A stretch of 64,000 nt of DNA, from NCBI GenBank assembly GCA_014338405.1, contig JTDE01000702.1, forward strand, positions 46,985 through 110,984. Direction: 5' to 3'. The notes below the pieces were generated by a model. It saw only the letters and a list, made by a program, of their open reading frames with translations. It searched no databases and had not been told where the DNA came from. Shown here in pieces: positions 1 to 11,302 of this stretch; within the stretch, counting starts at the first letter, position 1, and every line of letters starts with the position of its first letter. Origin of the DNA: Paragonimus skrjabini miyazakii (Eukaryota > Platyhelminthes > Trematoda > Plagiorchiida > Troglotrematidae). Made by a program: the position numbers and the translations under genes.

Positions 1-372
1 GAGCTCGTCGTTGGTACTCGCAACTCCTCGAAGACTGTGTAGCCTAATATGCGCAGTCGCTTCGCCACCCTGACCCTAAAACCCCCTATATATGTGAATG
101 GGAGCATGAGGTAACTCCGACTCTATCGGTATGTTTCGTACCAATACACGTTTCTCGTTGACTTGTGCCTCCTATGTTCGCGAGACAGTCCTTATCGTGT
201 TTCGATTTGGGAACGCTGGACATTAAGCGTGTTGTCACCTGTGACTGAGTCTTTAAAATATTATACCCTTATAATAAAACCCGACGCTTCGCCAGAGGGC
301 CATCCGGATTAGTCATTGCCTCTACACGCCAGTTTGCTCGAGCTGCCGACAGTGAATGACTGTAGCCTTCCG
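1..372. other. Unassigned sequence, possible terminal part of a minus-strand LTR element
   Basis: No gene is seen here. The stretch directly follows the end of a minus-strand gypsy pol reading frame (stop at about 373), so the 3' untranslated region and LTR of that element would be expected here. I could not find a second LTR copy in the window to prove it. Confidence 0.25.
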
Positions 373-790
373 TCAATGATCGGTTGACTTCGTATCGATG
401 ACTTCGTCCCGTTTTCTCAAATGGGCCAAATTTTTCCTCTTCAATTTTCCTACGGTTTCCACTTCATATGATCGATAACCGTAGTACTTCATCAACGTTC
501 CTTCTGTCCATTGCCGTGGGTTCTCTGGAACGGATTGTACTCCTATCTTATCACCAACCTGCACAGTCGGTAGGTCGTAGGCTCCTCTGTCGTAGTATCG
601 CTTTTAGTTTACCATTCGTCGTCACAAACCATCATGCATTTCAGTTGCTTTCGACGATTGAGGCTTTAAAAGTTCTTCTACTATCGGTAGATGCGGAAAG
701 TCCTGTTGGACGCTCTGATTATCACAAACCAACATGGACCGGGCAATACTTACGTTTTTCAAACTTTTAGCCGACGCAATACAAGGGGGC
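373..790 (-). pseudogene. C-terminal end of a Ty3/gypsy-type pol polyprotein (integrase tail), decayed
   Basis: Reading the minus strand from about 770 to 373, one frame carries the typical end of a gypsy integrase. First comes a segment with LPIVEELLKPQ, then YYDRGAYDLPTVQVGDKI, then WTEGTLMKYYGYRSYEVE, and finally a basic RKNLAHLRKRDE segment before the stop. In the family this part follows the catalytic core; it is a small beta-barrel domain that helps the integrase bind DNA. Two in-frame stops (near 616 and 597) interrupt it, while the frame itself is kept, so this is an old point-mutated copy. The catalytic core that should lie at higher coordinates is absent; instead a plus-strand gypsy element begins near 1085. 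The two are therefore different insertions, or one has been rearranged. Confidence 0.75.
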
Positions 791-1084
791 GCTCATTAAA
801 ACACTGTTTTACAGATTTAGGCGCATTTGTCCACTTGATGTATTGGAGGCTATACAGTCACCACATGGACAGATAGCGTGATTGATCGTACATCCATTGA
901 TTGGCTTACAGTGATGTGTTGTTCTCGCTCTGGTTTGACATATGGTCGAGGGCATGAGGCACGCGAAGTCGACATTCGGACATACAATGATCTGAAGCTC
1001 GGACAGTCTTTGTTCTTTCTGTTCTCTGGGCCACTTAGGAATACACCAGTGGCGACATAATCGACCTCATGCGTTCATTTAAAC

Positions 1085-1880
1085 ATGGCTGAGTACATGG
1101 ATATGTTTATGCAAATGCTCCAGACACTGAATAAAATCATCAAAACACTGACAAAAAGGATGAAACAGTGTTCATCGCTTCGGTCGGGTCCATCAGAATT
1201 GGCCACTGATAACTTCGCCCATACCATCCCGGAATTTCGATATGGGCCAGAATCAAGAATATTGTTTGAAACATGATACACAAAATTTGGATTGTGCGAC
1301 TTGAGAAGACAATGACAAGATGAGATTACTGATACACAAACTCAGTGCTGTTGAATTCCAGCGATACGCCAATTTAATTGTCTCGGAAGCCAACAGGTGT
1401 AATTTTCGCTGAAACAATTAGGTGTCTCACACAAATATTCAACGCTCGTCCTTCACTATTGCAAACCCGATACAAGTGCTTGCAAGTTAAGTAGCAGGAA
1501 TCGGAAGTTTTTGTGTCCCATGCTGGCAGAATCAATTTAGAGACCGAACAATTCAACTTGAAGGAGCTTAAAATTGATCAAGTCAAATATTTGTTTTTGT
1601 GAGTGGGCTACAGTTAGCGTCTAATGTTGAAATCGGGAACCGCACTGCGTCGAAACCTGACATTTCTTCAGAGCACACTCTTCAGATAATCACACAGGAA
1701 TATAATACTGAATCCGAATTGTTGGTGAAGGGCTCAGCTTTGAGCCAGGATAACCGACTGCAGTTTACACCAATCTCGTCAGGATCACGTGATTCTTCCT
1801 CCGGTCTACCTTTTAACTGTCAGCCAAAGCTTCCTTTTGCATGCTGGAAATGTGAATATCGGCATTTTGTGAAAGGCTGA
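1085..1880 (+). pseudogene. Gypsy gag remnant with zinc knuckle
   Basis: An open stretch at 1085-1276 begins the gag-like part. It ends in a segment (EFRYGPES...FET) resembling the start of the capsid domain of flatworm gypsy elements. Weak similarity continues through several stops. At 1599-1880 an open frame ends in PFACWKCEYRHFVKG, which looks like a CCHC zinc knuckle that has lost its last cysteine. Gag would package the element RNA. Assignment rests on order (directly before protease) and on the knuckle; the capsid part alone would not be convincing. Confidence 0.6.
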
Positions 1881-2066
1881 CCGTATATAAACCGAACTTA
1901 CAATATGTGTTGTTTAAGGGGACACAAACAAGCATATTGTTACCATAATAAACAGATAAGGCCTTAACCAAAAAGATCTTATCGCACACATAGGGAAACC
2001 TTTGCTACATCTTGTATTGTCCTCACAACCACAGCCACCACAGATTTTGCACCTAAACGTAGATTT

Positions 2067-2348
2067 ATGTCCATTGTTGTTAATTGTATTCCATTGATAT
2101 TCCATTTCGATTTTGCTTCAGACATTACGATTATCACATGTTGTTCATGGGAAACATTGGGATGTCCAGAACTTCAAATTACTGGCAATCCAGCCTATAC
2201 TTTCTTTGGCGGTCAAATGGTTATTGCAGGAACCGTAAACTATGTCTGCGATTTTTGTGACCGCAAATTTTTCGCACCGGCATATGTCATAAACGATTGT
2301 CTACGTAAGCCAATCGACTGTCAGCTGACTGAGAAATTGAAACTTTGA
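2067..2348 (+). pseudogene. Gypsy retropepsin-like aspartic protease remnant
   Basis: The frame contains FHFDFASDITIITCCSWETLG. This corresponds to the retropepsin active-site segment, in which the family has a D-T/S-G/A triad followed by a hydrophobic flap strand. Here the triad reads D-F-A, so the middle Thr/Ser is lost and activity is not expected. The rest runs for about 90 residues to a stop, close to the usual size of the domain. It lies between the gag knuckle and the reverse transcriptase, as expected. Confidence 0.75.
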
Positions 2349-2589
2349 GAGTGTTTCATCAACACATTTTATAGTTCGACTGACAGGGATATTAAAAATG
2401 TTTCATCTGAAATGAGAGAAAAATGCGGTAGCTTCGAGCATTCTATCATTACTTATCAACTCATTGTCAAGCTACAAGCAGAACACAACAGTTTTATCTG
2501 ACAGTTTTGGATTATGCAATACAGTAAAATGCGAAGTCATATCTAAAGGAAGATTTTTATTTTTAAAAAAATTGTTTTCCGGTCCAAAT

Positions 2590-3217
2590 GATCAGTACCG
2601 TATGCTGCCGTTGAGCAGATCAGTAAAAAGCTAGACTGCCTGGAATTAGCAGATGTCATTACCCCTATTAACTATTCAGAGTGGGTAGCGCCAATAGTCG
2701 TGAAAAAAAGTTGAACACATCAGTCCACCTCTGTGCGGATATTTCTACGAGTTTAAATGATGCACTAGAAACCTATCAGTATCTTCTTCTGGTGTCTGAG
2801 GACCTGTTCACATTACTCATTGGTAGGCATATGTTTGCGAAAAATGATTCCTCTAATGCCTGTCTGCAGATTCAAATCGATGGGGGGGAGAGTTGAAACA
2901 ACTGTTAATAAAAAATACGCGTAAGAGATCACATCGCTGTAATCGACTATCATTTGGGAGTAAAGTGTACTCCATTGATCCTACATTGCTTTCTGGATTG
3001 TCATTCGCTGCCGCGTACATTGACAATACCATAATTGTCAGTCACAGTGTTGAAGAACATCGTAGGCATTTGAAAGAACTCATGGAATGCATTGAACAGT
3101 TCGTTTTTTTACACCCAATGAGAAAATGTTCATTCTTCTCCCGCAAATTTCGTTACCTAGGTTTTATCGCTGACTGTAACATACGATATCCAGATCCAGA
3201 AAAAATTAGTCATTCTT
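2590..3217 (+). pseudogene. Gypsy reverse transcriptase remnant, frameshifted
   Basis: The domain is spread over at least three frames. Near 2590-2690 one frame gives DQYRMLPL and then ITPINYSEWVAPIVVKK, the N-terminal RT blocks. At 2735-2890 another frame gives LCADISTSLNDALETYQY and later FAKNDSSNACLQIQID, the block with the first catalytic Asp. At 2970-3215 a third frame gives AAYIDNTIIVSHSVEEHR and then KFRYLGF and PDPEKI. The polymerase box normally reads Y-x-D-D; here it is YIDN, so the second catalytic Asp is changed. The element cannot encode an active polymerase. Confidence 0.88.
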
Positions 3218-3289
3218 AACATTAATACTCTTCAGTCATACTTGAATATGATTAATTATCACCATCATTGATAATACATTATGATCCAT

Positions 3290-3840
3290 CATTCCACATT
3301 ACTATAGCAACAGATGCGTCCGAATATAGAATAAAAACTGTAATTTTTGCACAGGTTCCAGGATGAATCACAGAAAGCGACTGCTTATATCTCCAGGTAG
3401 CTAAACTCTGTAGAATAGAATTAAAGCCAAATCGAGAAAGAAGTATCAATCTTAATTTTCACTGTACGGATATGTCATAAAACAACTCACGACAGAAAAT
3501 TCTCACTTCAGGCCAATCATAAGCTGCTAATAGCTGTTTTTAACAGCAAACCGTCAACCACCTTCAAAGATAAACCACTACTCTTCTTGGATATTACTTT
3601 AAATTTAAATACAAGTCTTCATCAGAATTAGGGCACGCAAACATATTATCTCGTTTGATTGCTGCACAAAATAAAACACATGATGAGTTGGTTATTGCAT
3701 CGACTAGCCTTGAAAAAGAAGGACAGTATGTGTTCACAGACTCTGCTACATGCCTGACACTCACTGCAGATATGATCAAAAGTGGTTATAATGTCGACTA
3801 TATTATCATCCAATTCGAAGACTTTCTAAAACAGGGATGA
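3290..3840 (+). pseudogene. Gypsy RNase H and RT-integrase connection remnant
   Basis: At about 3292-3365 a frame reads FHITIATDASEYRIKTVIF, the start of the gypsy RNase H domain with its first catalytic Asp in the TDAS motif. The following 250 bases match only in pieces. At 3655-3840 an open frame (DELVIASTSLEKEGQYVFTD and on) resembles the variable linker between RNase H and the integrase zinc-binding domain. Several stops lie between these blocks. Confidence 0.7.
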
Positions 3841-4017
3841 CCATGGAACGTTCGCGAACCGCAACTACGTGAATTCGTCGTAAGACGTGATTCACTGTCA
3901 ATCCTAGATTAACTTCTTTTGTTCACTGAAACATTAAGGATCCCGAACTCATTTGGGTCGAGTTTTAAGGCAGTTCCATAAGACTCACCCGGGATTGATG
4001 AAGATGAACTGTTTGAT

Positions 4018-4482
4018 GTGAAGTTACGCTTATTTACGGACCGCGACATTCGAGAAGTGGTTAAAGGACGCAGTCAGTGTGCATCGGTCTCGAAATCGTC
4101 TTCACAAGTTGAACTACAGCCTGGACTGTCCGAGAAAAAGCCATGGAGCCAAGTCCATATTGACTTCACTGAACCAATTAATGATGGTTATCTTCAGATT
4201 GTTGTTGATTCTATATTTAAGTGGTCAAAAGTTGGCATTATAGAAATATCGATTAGCCAATCCACCGTTTGCTATCTGAGAAGCTTTTTCTGCAGATTGA
4301 GTTTTCCCGAGGTCAAAATTGTTTCAGATAACGATACCCAGTTCACATCCAATGAGTTCTCAGACTTTGTTCAACAAGCGGTATTGTACACCTATGAACT
4401 CCACAGTATCACCCACAACCAAATGGTCATTCTTACAGTCAGACGCGATTCGTTTGCCCTCTCCATAATCATCAAAGCATAG
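4018..4482 (+). pseudogene. Gypsy integrase core remnant
   Basis: The 154-codon open frame holds the end of the HHCC zinc-binding domain (SQCASVSKS), then the catalytic core. The first catalytic Asp lies in WSQVHIDFTEPI and the second in KIVSDNDTQFTSNEF. The region of the third catalytic residue, normally a Glu after an H-P-Q-x-N-G segment, is present only after a frame change near 4400, where another frame reads YHPQPNGHSYSQTRFV; the Glu itself is not there. So the DDE triad is broken. Integrase would insert the cDNA copy into the host chromosome. This is the longest intact frame of the element. Confidence 0.9.
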
Positions 4483-4849
4483 ACTAGTAGTATCTGGCAG
4501 CAACTGCTCAATAGGTTGGTATATCTAGTTCAACCTCGTTAAAATATGTTGTGATGATAACATGTGGTATGTTTGCTCACGAATGTTGTTCCATTAAATG
4601 ACATCCATGTTGTGTACCCAAGAGATTCTTGTCAAGAAGAAATAAAACAATTCACCTTTTTGCAGACTGCATTGTTGTTCATTCCTGGTGACTCCACGTA
4701 CAATATATACCTGGGAAAATATTGGCTATACTGTTTTGTAAGCTTGTATAATCCTAACATTAATTAAGTATAGCTGTGGAGGAGGCAACTTAGCTGAAAT
4801 ATCTCCAAGTTTCAGTGTCAAATTAGGGAACTTACTAACTCTCAGATCA
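4483..4849. other. Unassigned spacer between gypsy and LINE remnants
   Basis: No coding similarity is recognised. The 3' LTR of the gypsy element would be expected here, but no partner copy is visible. A 67-codon open frame at 4564-4767 matches nothing I know. Confidence 0.3.
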
Positions 4850-6290
4850 TCCGATCTAAACCTGATATCCCTCGTCGTGTTGAGAAGCTGCGCCACTGAA
4901 CTAACAAAACTGCTTACAATAGTTTTTGATCGTTCCTTATCAGCTTATCTGGAAGCAGTTCACAATTGCACTTATCTTCATGGGTAGATGCAGACATGAC
5001 CCAGCAAGATGTCGTCCAATAGCTTTATTTTCAGTGGCCTTAAATTAATGGAGAGTTTACTGGATGAGTCTATCCGGGTCAAGGTTGTAAGCCTCAAACT
5101 TGTCACTAAGCAGCAGAATGGCTTCCATAAGGTGTATTCGTGCTTCAGGAATCCGCTGGTTGTCTGTGGCTTGTGAACGAAGGCTGTTGACGGAGGGCCG
5201 GTCAGTGATGTGGTTTACCTTGACATTCCCAAAGCTTTTTACAGGGTTGGTCACCCCCATCTTGCTACAGAAACTCCACAATTATGGTCTCCATGAGCAT
5301 CTACTCACATGATTTAAGCAGTATCTAGATGAACATCAGTTTAACATCAAGATGATTGGATAGTTGTCGAGGTTGTGCCCTGCCAACAATGGTGTTCTGC
5401 AAGGATCCAGCTTAGGACTCATGCTGTTCATTTTTTTCGTCCTTGAACTACCCGGTATAGTCAAATCGCTGATATTGCTCTACACTGAAGACACGAAATG
5501 CCAGCAAGTTCTAGGGTGCCCGAAAGATGTGATAACCTTACAGAGCGACTTAAACTGTTTAAACCCTAGAAAACAACTTACTTTGCAACGTTAATGAACG
5601 TAAAGTCATGCATATTCGCTACCAAAATTGTGCTGGATAACAACTTGGCGATAAAAAAAACTATTCTTGTCAGCATGCAAGCGAGATCTAATGACCACAG
5701 TGGCAGACAGTTAGAGTCTGTCTACATATTTTGTGGCCATGGCTAGAAAGGTAAGAATAACATTGAACCTCGAAGTAAGAATTTGTAAAACCTTCGACCT
5801 TGAAGACTGTCTTACCACGTTCGCCTCCATAATCCGCCCACACACTGAAACGAGCATACAGGCCTGTCACCTTTATCTTAAAGAGACTCAGTACCTATTG
5901 ATAGTGTTCAGACAGGGGTCACTAGAAGACTTATGGAACTTAGGAAAATCATCCTTTCCGACAATCCAGCAGAATTAGGCCACTGAAGTATAGACATTTC
6001 GAACGATACCTGGTTCTTACCTACAAAATACTCCACACCCCATGTCATCCGCTGGCACATCTTCTCCCACTAAATAAGACTGAACGTTTAAGTGATCACT
6101 GGTTGAAGTTAGGTTATGGAGTAGGCAAGTTACTTTGCAGATAGAACTGCTTAATAGTTAGGGTCTGTTCACACTGGAACTTATTGCCCAACTTTGTGGT
6201 CAAGGTTGTACTGGTTGAGAGGGTTAACCTTCTACTTAAGTGACACATGTGTGAAAGATAACCTACACTACAAGTTTCCTAATTTCCACT
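4850..6290 (+). mobile_element. Decayed CR1/Jockey-type non-LTR retrotransposon (LINE), RT and 3' end
   Basis: Successive plus-strand frames give the RT blocks of CR1/Jockey-like LINEs. At 4880-4950 the thumb-side LTKLLTIVFDRSLS segment appears. At 5100-5230 comes QQNGFHKVYSCF and then VVYLDIPKAFYRVGHP, the block with the first catalytic Asp. At 5385-5600 the frame reads NGVLQGSSLGLMLFI and then SLILLYTEDTKCQQV. The box that is normally YADD reads YTED here, so one catalytic Asp is lost. Further on (5600-5990) the LNVNERKVMHI and IIRPHTETSIQA segments follow, and weak matches to the C-terminal part run to about 6280. There are many frameshifts and stops. The upstream endonuclease domain is absent, so the copy is 5' truncated, as most LINE copies are. 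Confidence 0.85.
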
Positions 6291-9200
6291 TCTTCTCAAC
6301 CCTACAGACCATGTGCATACCTGTTGGAATGTTGCTTCAGCTTGTTTCCGCGTTGGCTACTGATTTTAGTGCATGCCAGCAGCTTCCTTCTACTTACTTC
6401 TGTTCATTTTTTAATTTTTCATCTCTCAACCGTCCAACACAATTCCCAAAAAAACCCTAGAGACTGAAAGGCAGGAATAATCCTCTTTCTCCCTTTTGTA
6501 ACAGCCTATGCATTCGTGAAGAAAGTAGGCAGAAAATATAACTAACGTCATAAACTCATGACGGCTGAAGCTGTACAATAGCATGTGAACCTTTGGTTAT
6601 TCCGTTATTGTTTAGGCTGTTCGACCGACCTTGAAACATACCACGCACCATCCACGTTTGGCTGTTTTCTATATACTAGGCCCCGTGTATTGCATGATGG
6701 TTAGCTCTGAGGCAGTAGAGAGATAAACGTTTTCAGTCATTATATTTAAGTTGCGGCTGTGAAGCACAACTGTACCGTCTACCTTTCCTATGAGCCCCAC
6801 AGTCCGCGAGGGTGCCTTTCTTTCGTAGCGGAAATCCTATCCTGTAGTATTTGGTTCAACAGTGTAATTTCAACGTAATTGAAACTAAATTCCCATGAAC
6901 GTCCTACTGTCAAGTTTTGCAACCTATTCCCTCATTCACCTGAGAGCACATGTGCACTTATGTTGTATCACTTTCCGAGGCTGAGTAGCCGATCAGTGAT
7001 ATTAAATATATTTCAACCTTTGGTGTCCCATTAGTTTAAATGGATGTCTCTCTGAGTAGACTTCCGTTACGTGTGGGCGCTTTGGTTGAGTTTTTAAGAC
7101 TCAACAGTGTATGACTTTATTTGGGCGACCACAGAAACTCTTCTCTTCGTTGTTGACACTATTGTTCCACTAGATCCTTGCGCTACTTGTTCGTTCTCGT
7201 TGATGTTCAGCGAGGCTGATATGAACCTGCCTCATTCACCTCCTCAGTCGTCCTCATCAATCCTTACTTCGTCTTCCAATCAGACAGAACTCTCCTCCTC
7301 ACTATGTGAATGCCTCAGTTTTCCGATACATTTAATCGATTGCTATATTTTCTGTCGACCGTGTTTCAAAAAGAGGTCCAGTTAACCCGAACACTAGCAA
7401 GATTGTACAAACAAAACAGACCACACTAATGTGATGAGACAAGGAATGTGAGCAGAAAAATTGCATCTGACTACTGGCACTGAACAAGGACCTCCAATGG
7501 CAAGTCCTCTAATCAAGTCGGGTGAGCGAACACTCACTGGTTTTGTGTTTGCTGAGATGGAAGGTCATAATGTTCACCGTCATCAGCCCCAGCAATACAG
7601 TTGCGCCCAGAGGGGTATATTGTGTGTTAACAACACAGATCGTTTCTGCACTGAGCGAGTACCAACTAGTTAGGGACATGCGTCAGACATCAGCGGTACG
7701 ACGATGGCCTGAAGACACTGAAGTGACAGAGCATACACCAATTTTGATAAGTATGACTATTTCACAGTGGTGTTTGGCTAGATGTTTTCTGACCCAGCTT
7801 GGCAACATTTACACGAAAGTCTTAGTCACAAACGGATAGCCCGCAGCATTTATGACAGGATAATCAGACGTGCAGTTTAGTTCGAGGGACTTCGGACTCG
7901 CTGATGTAATTATTCTTGTGAACAGAAGTACACGTAGACGGAAACGAATAACTCCAAGACGATATTGACTTGGTTGGCAACAGAGCTTCTATTGTATCTG
8001 ACAGTGATCACAATTGAGACATGTGGGAGCCTACTAACACGAATGTCCTTGACTGATTAGGTGGTGGTTAAGGAGCTGCTAAGATCACCAGTACCCAGCC
8101 TCTGGTACCAGTATAAAGTCCATTTGGTTGCCACATGTGTGTAGCCCTTTCGTAAGTGAACCAGATTTGGTGGAACAGCATTTCACTTTCATCTCCCTTA
8201 CCAATATCGTATGATGTTCTACCCATATTACTACTTGTGTCGCTTTGATAGCCACTCTGTAATCACATATGGTATCAGCCAATGTAAGTTAAGTGTTTCT
8301 CTACCGCCGGAGGACCTTCTCTACAGAGACGGATTTCATGAGGCCCGTATCAATGCAACTCGGTTGTGAACATTTAGCGAAATGACAAAAGTGGTCTTTA
8401 TAAAGTAGACGGTCTTTGGTCGGGTGATCCCCATAGAGGGATTTAGTATGCACCAACGTTACACAGCCACATATCTCACTACTTGATGAACCTATTCCTC
8501 GCTTTTTGACTGAATGGTGTGTAATTGAAAGACATGCTTTCCAAGACGTAGATACGGTGGTCGTAATCAGTACAGCCTAGCTGGTTGGAGTGGACAATTA
8601 CCATTCAGGTAGGCATGATATCAGGAAGACAAATTCGCTAGTTATCACCCTTTATATACGTTACCCATAAGACCAATAGTCTGATAGGCGATAGCTGGGT
8701 TTGAAATAAGAAGGGGTTCTGATTCGTATCTTGTTCTGGTAACTGTTCTATCCAGAAGATTAAACATGGGTGAAACCGATCAATGTGAAATACTGTTCAC
8801 AGATTCAGCAGCAGCGAGCACTGTATTGTTGCAGTTCCGTTCCCTTCGGGACCGGGACCAGTTTGCACTTAAATGAGTCCATCTAGATCGATAGGGTACA
8901 CAACATAGAATTAAGGTGAGAAAAAGTGACCAAATGGATAACCGCTTTGCTTTTAACATAGAGGTTGCTAATCGCAAATTCTCTACTACTTTTCCACCTG
9001 GTTACTGTTGGTTAAAATGGTCAAAATAGATCCAGAATTGCTAGTGTGAATATGAGTTTCGTAACCAGTTTACAAAACTGCCTACTCTGATCACTGGGAT
9101 GCATTACGGAGGATAGTGATAATATTAATGTCAAACAATAATGTGGGCGACCTTATCCATTAGATGAGGCTCGGTTGTAAAAGTCTAGACTTTGGCTAAA

Positions 9201-10500
9201 TTCTTACCAGGAACCACCTACTTTTATTCGAGATCTGCTGTACCGTATGGCATAATATATTGGATGGGCAAAGGAACTCAAAGGTGAAATTTCTAAGTTC
9301 TCAGCCTGATTTAGTGATTCAATTGTTAAGGACTACGTCAATCCTATCGTTGCCTGGAAGTCAGTCAAAAAGTCACCTTGTCACGGATGAGCTTCATGTA
9401 AGTCTAAAAATCTGCCAGGCTATTTATTATTAAGTCCAGTAGTAGTGTTGCTGACAACCATTTTTAATGGCTTAAGCAAGCCCTCTGGGGTACCCTAGGC
9501 CCCGAATCACTTTGTTGATTGAATGCGGTGCAGTCAAAAGGGTGCATGACTGAGTCCAAGTATTAGAATTCTGATCTCCTCATGTGGGTTTATAGTCCAA
9601 ATTAGGTGCGTTTAAATTCTGCCGCTGATACTAATCCTGCTGATGGTGAAATTTTTTCCGAAGTGTGTCTCGGCTAGTCAACACTAATCTCCATCACGGC
9701 GTTGCAAGTGATGGAAGGCCGAACCGGCTTACAACAAGTAGCACACAGGGTGAAATATCCTCCCGAAAGTCATTACCTGATGATGACTCCAAACATGACT
9801 AGTTACCAAGCCAAGAACATAGGTGGCACAAGAGTCTTCTAGTCAGACAGTCGACACAGAAGTTATGTTTCAATAGTACCTTGAACACAGACACTCAGTT
9901 GCATATAACAATAATCCTCAGGCGCCACAGTTGTCAACGGTAGTTTCGTATATGGAAAGCATCATTTCTAGCCGCAGTGCCCTCCAAGGTTCGTTCATGT
10001 ATTTACCCCCCTGTCATTTCAGTACCTAAATACGAGCCCTTGCCTGACTACTGACGAGTAGTATATTGTGGCCGTTCATCCCAGTTACATACCTCTCTCC
10101 GCAAAGATCGTTTTAACTGCACCAAAAGCCCTTCAGTCTCTCTTCCGTCTCCCAATGATCTGCGTACCGACTTGGGAATTTTGACATATCTGGTGCGCAT
10201 TCCTTCCTGATCTGGATATCATGCCACTCAAATAGCTGGCTTTCGTAAACCCGATGCTAATGTTCGTCATTTTTTGTCAAATATAGTGGGCGGGGAGGTC
10301 CCACTACTATATACGGTACCCTCCATTTTTCTGGGAACGTCTTAGATCCGGCGCCGGTCGCACCCGGACTACATCCTTGCTGTTCGGGACAAGTTCCTGT
10401 GTGAAAAACACCCATTCTTTCCCGAGTGTACTCGGATGTTGCTTTGGGTATTCATGCGGGTTACTTAAACACCTGAGTATGCGTCTCCGCCTGGCTACTC
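6291..10500. other. Non-coding sequence, no recognised gene
   Basis: Only short open frames occur (largest about 105 codons at 7522-7839 and 92 codons at 7107-7385, plus strand). None matches a family I recognise, and their composition is that of the flanking DNA. Decayed mobile-element sequence is likely but could not be assigned. Confidence 0.5.
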
Positions 10501-11302
10501 ATGGGTAGTATAGCACGATCGGTTATCTTCATCACACCAGTCCTGATACATACAGGAAACTTGAGAATTTTAGTCACCTGGCTAGTCACTCACGCACAAT
10601 ATCTACTTCCGCAACTAATAGAAAATAATTCGTATGATGCACTCATGGAGACTTACCGACCTAACTGCCGCGACCTTGCTGCTTGGTTCGTAGTAGTCAC
10701 AGATCAATACCGAGTGACTGTGACCCAAACGTCTTCGACATCAACAGTGTCTACGCATACACAAATTAGTCTATTTTTGATGTGCAAATCCAGACACCTG
10801 ATTCGTAAACCAAATTCACCTGGCAACCATCGGGCACAGCAGCCCGCACGTGTGTCATCACAGATGGGTGATTCCGATTTTCCGCTCAAAATCAAATCAA
10901 CAGTAAACACTTTGGGTTCTCCTATATATTTTTGGGCGACACCCAGAGTGTTCGAGTGAGATACCCAGACCCGACGATCATTCGATGTGCCGGGTTCATC
11001 AGGTGGCTGCTGTTGTCATAGTGATCAGAAGCACTGAAGACCGCACCCATTTTGTTTATACTTCAAGCGAGTTCAAGTCAGTTCGGTCTATTAACCAGAA
11101 AGAGAGTAATCAATGTCATGTCGGTGAATTCTTTTGTGACAGTGATAATGAACTGAGCGTAAGGTTGAACATCAGTCAACTTGAGATACATGTGCATTCC
11201 AGGTTAGCAGTACTTGTAACAACCAAACACCAGATTTATGCTAGCCAGACACGCAACATCTCATTTAACGCCAGCACTGAACTCAGCTACCTGGACTCAT
11301 AA
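10501..11302 (+). other. Two adjacent unrecognised open frames (152 and 105 codons)
   Basis: An open frame at 10501-10959 and another at 10985-11302 lie head to tail on the plus strand, 25 bases apart and in different frames. No signal peptide, membrane segment or known motif is obvious; the second has several serine/threonine-rich stretches. They might be one decayed frame split by a frameshift, for instance from a mobile element. Chance is also possible: at this base composition one or two open stretches of this length are expected among 128 kb of both strands. Confidence 0.2.

Larger units (their letters stand above)
1085..4482 (+). mobile_element. Decayed Ty3/gypsy LTR retrotransposon internal region (gag-protease-RT-RNase H-integrase)
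   Basis: The plus strand shows gag, zinc knuckle, aspartic protease, reverse transcriptase, RNase H and integrase remnants in the order typical of Ty3/gypsy (Metaviridae). Matches move between the three frames and are broken by stops, so no complete polyprotein can be made. Total length of the recognisable coding part is about 3.4 kb, somewhat short of an intact gag-pol because of deletions. No LTR pair was located: the 5' LTR should lie upstream of 1085, where another element's tail sits, and the 3' LTR between 4483 and about 4850. The copy is certainly inactive. Confidence 0.85.
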
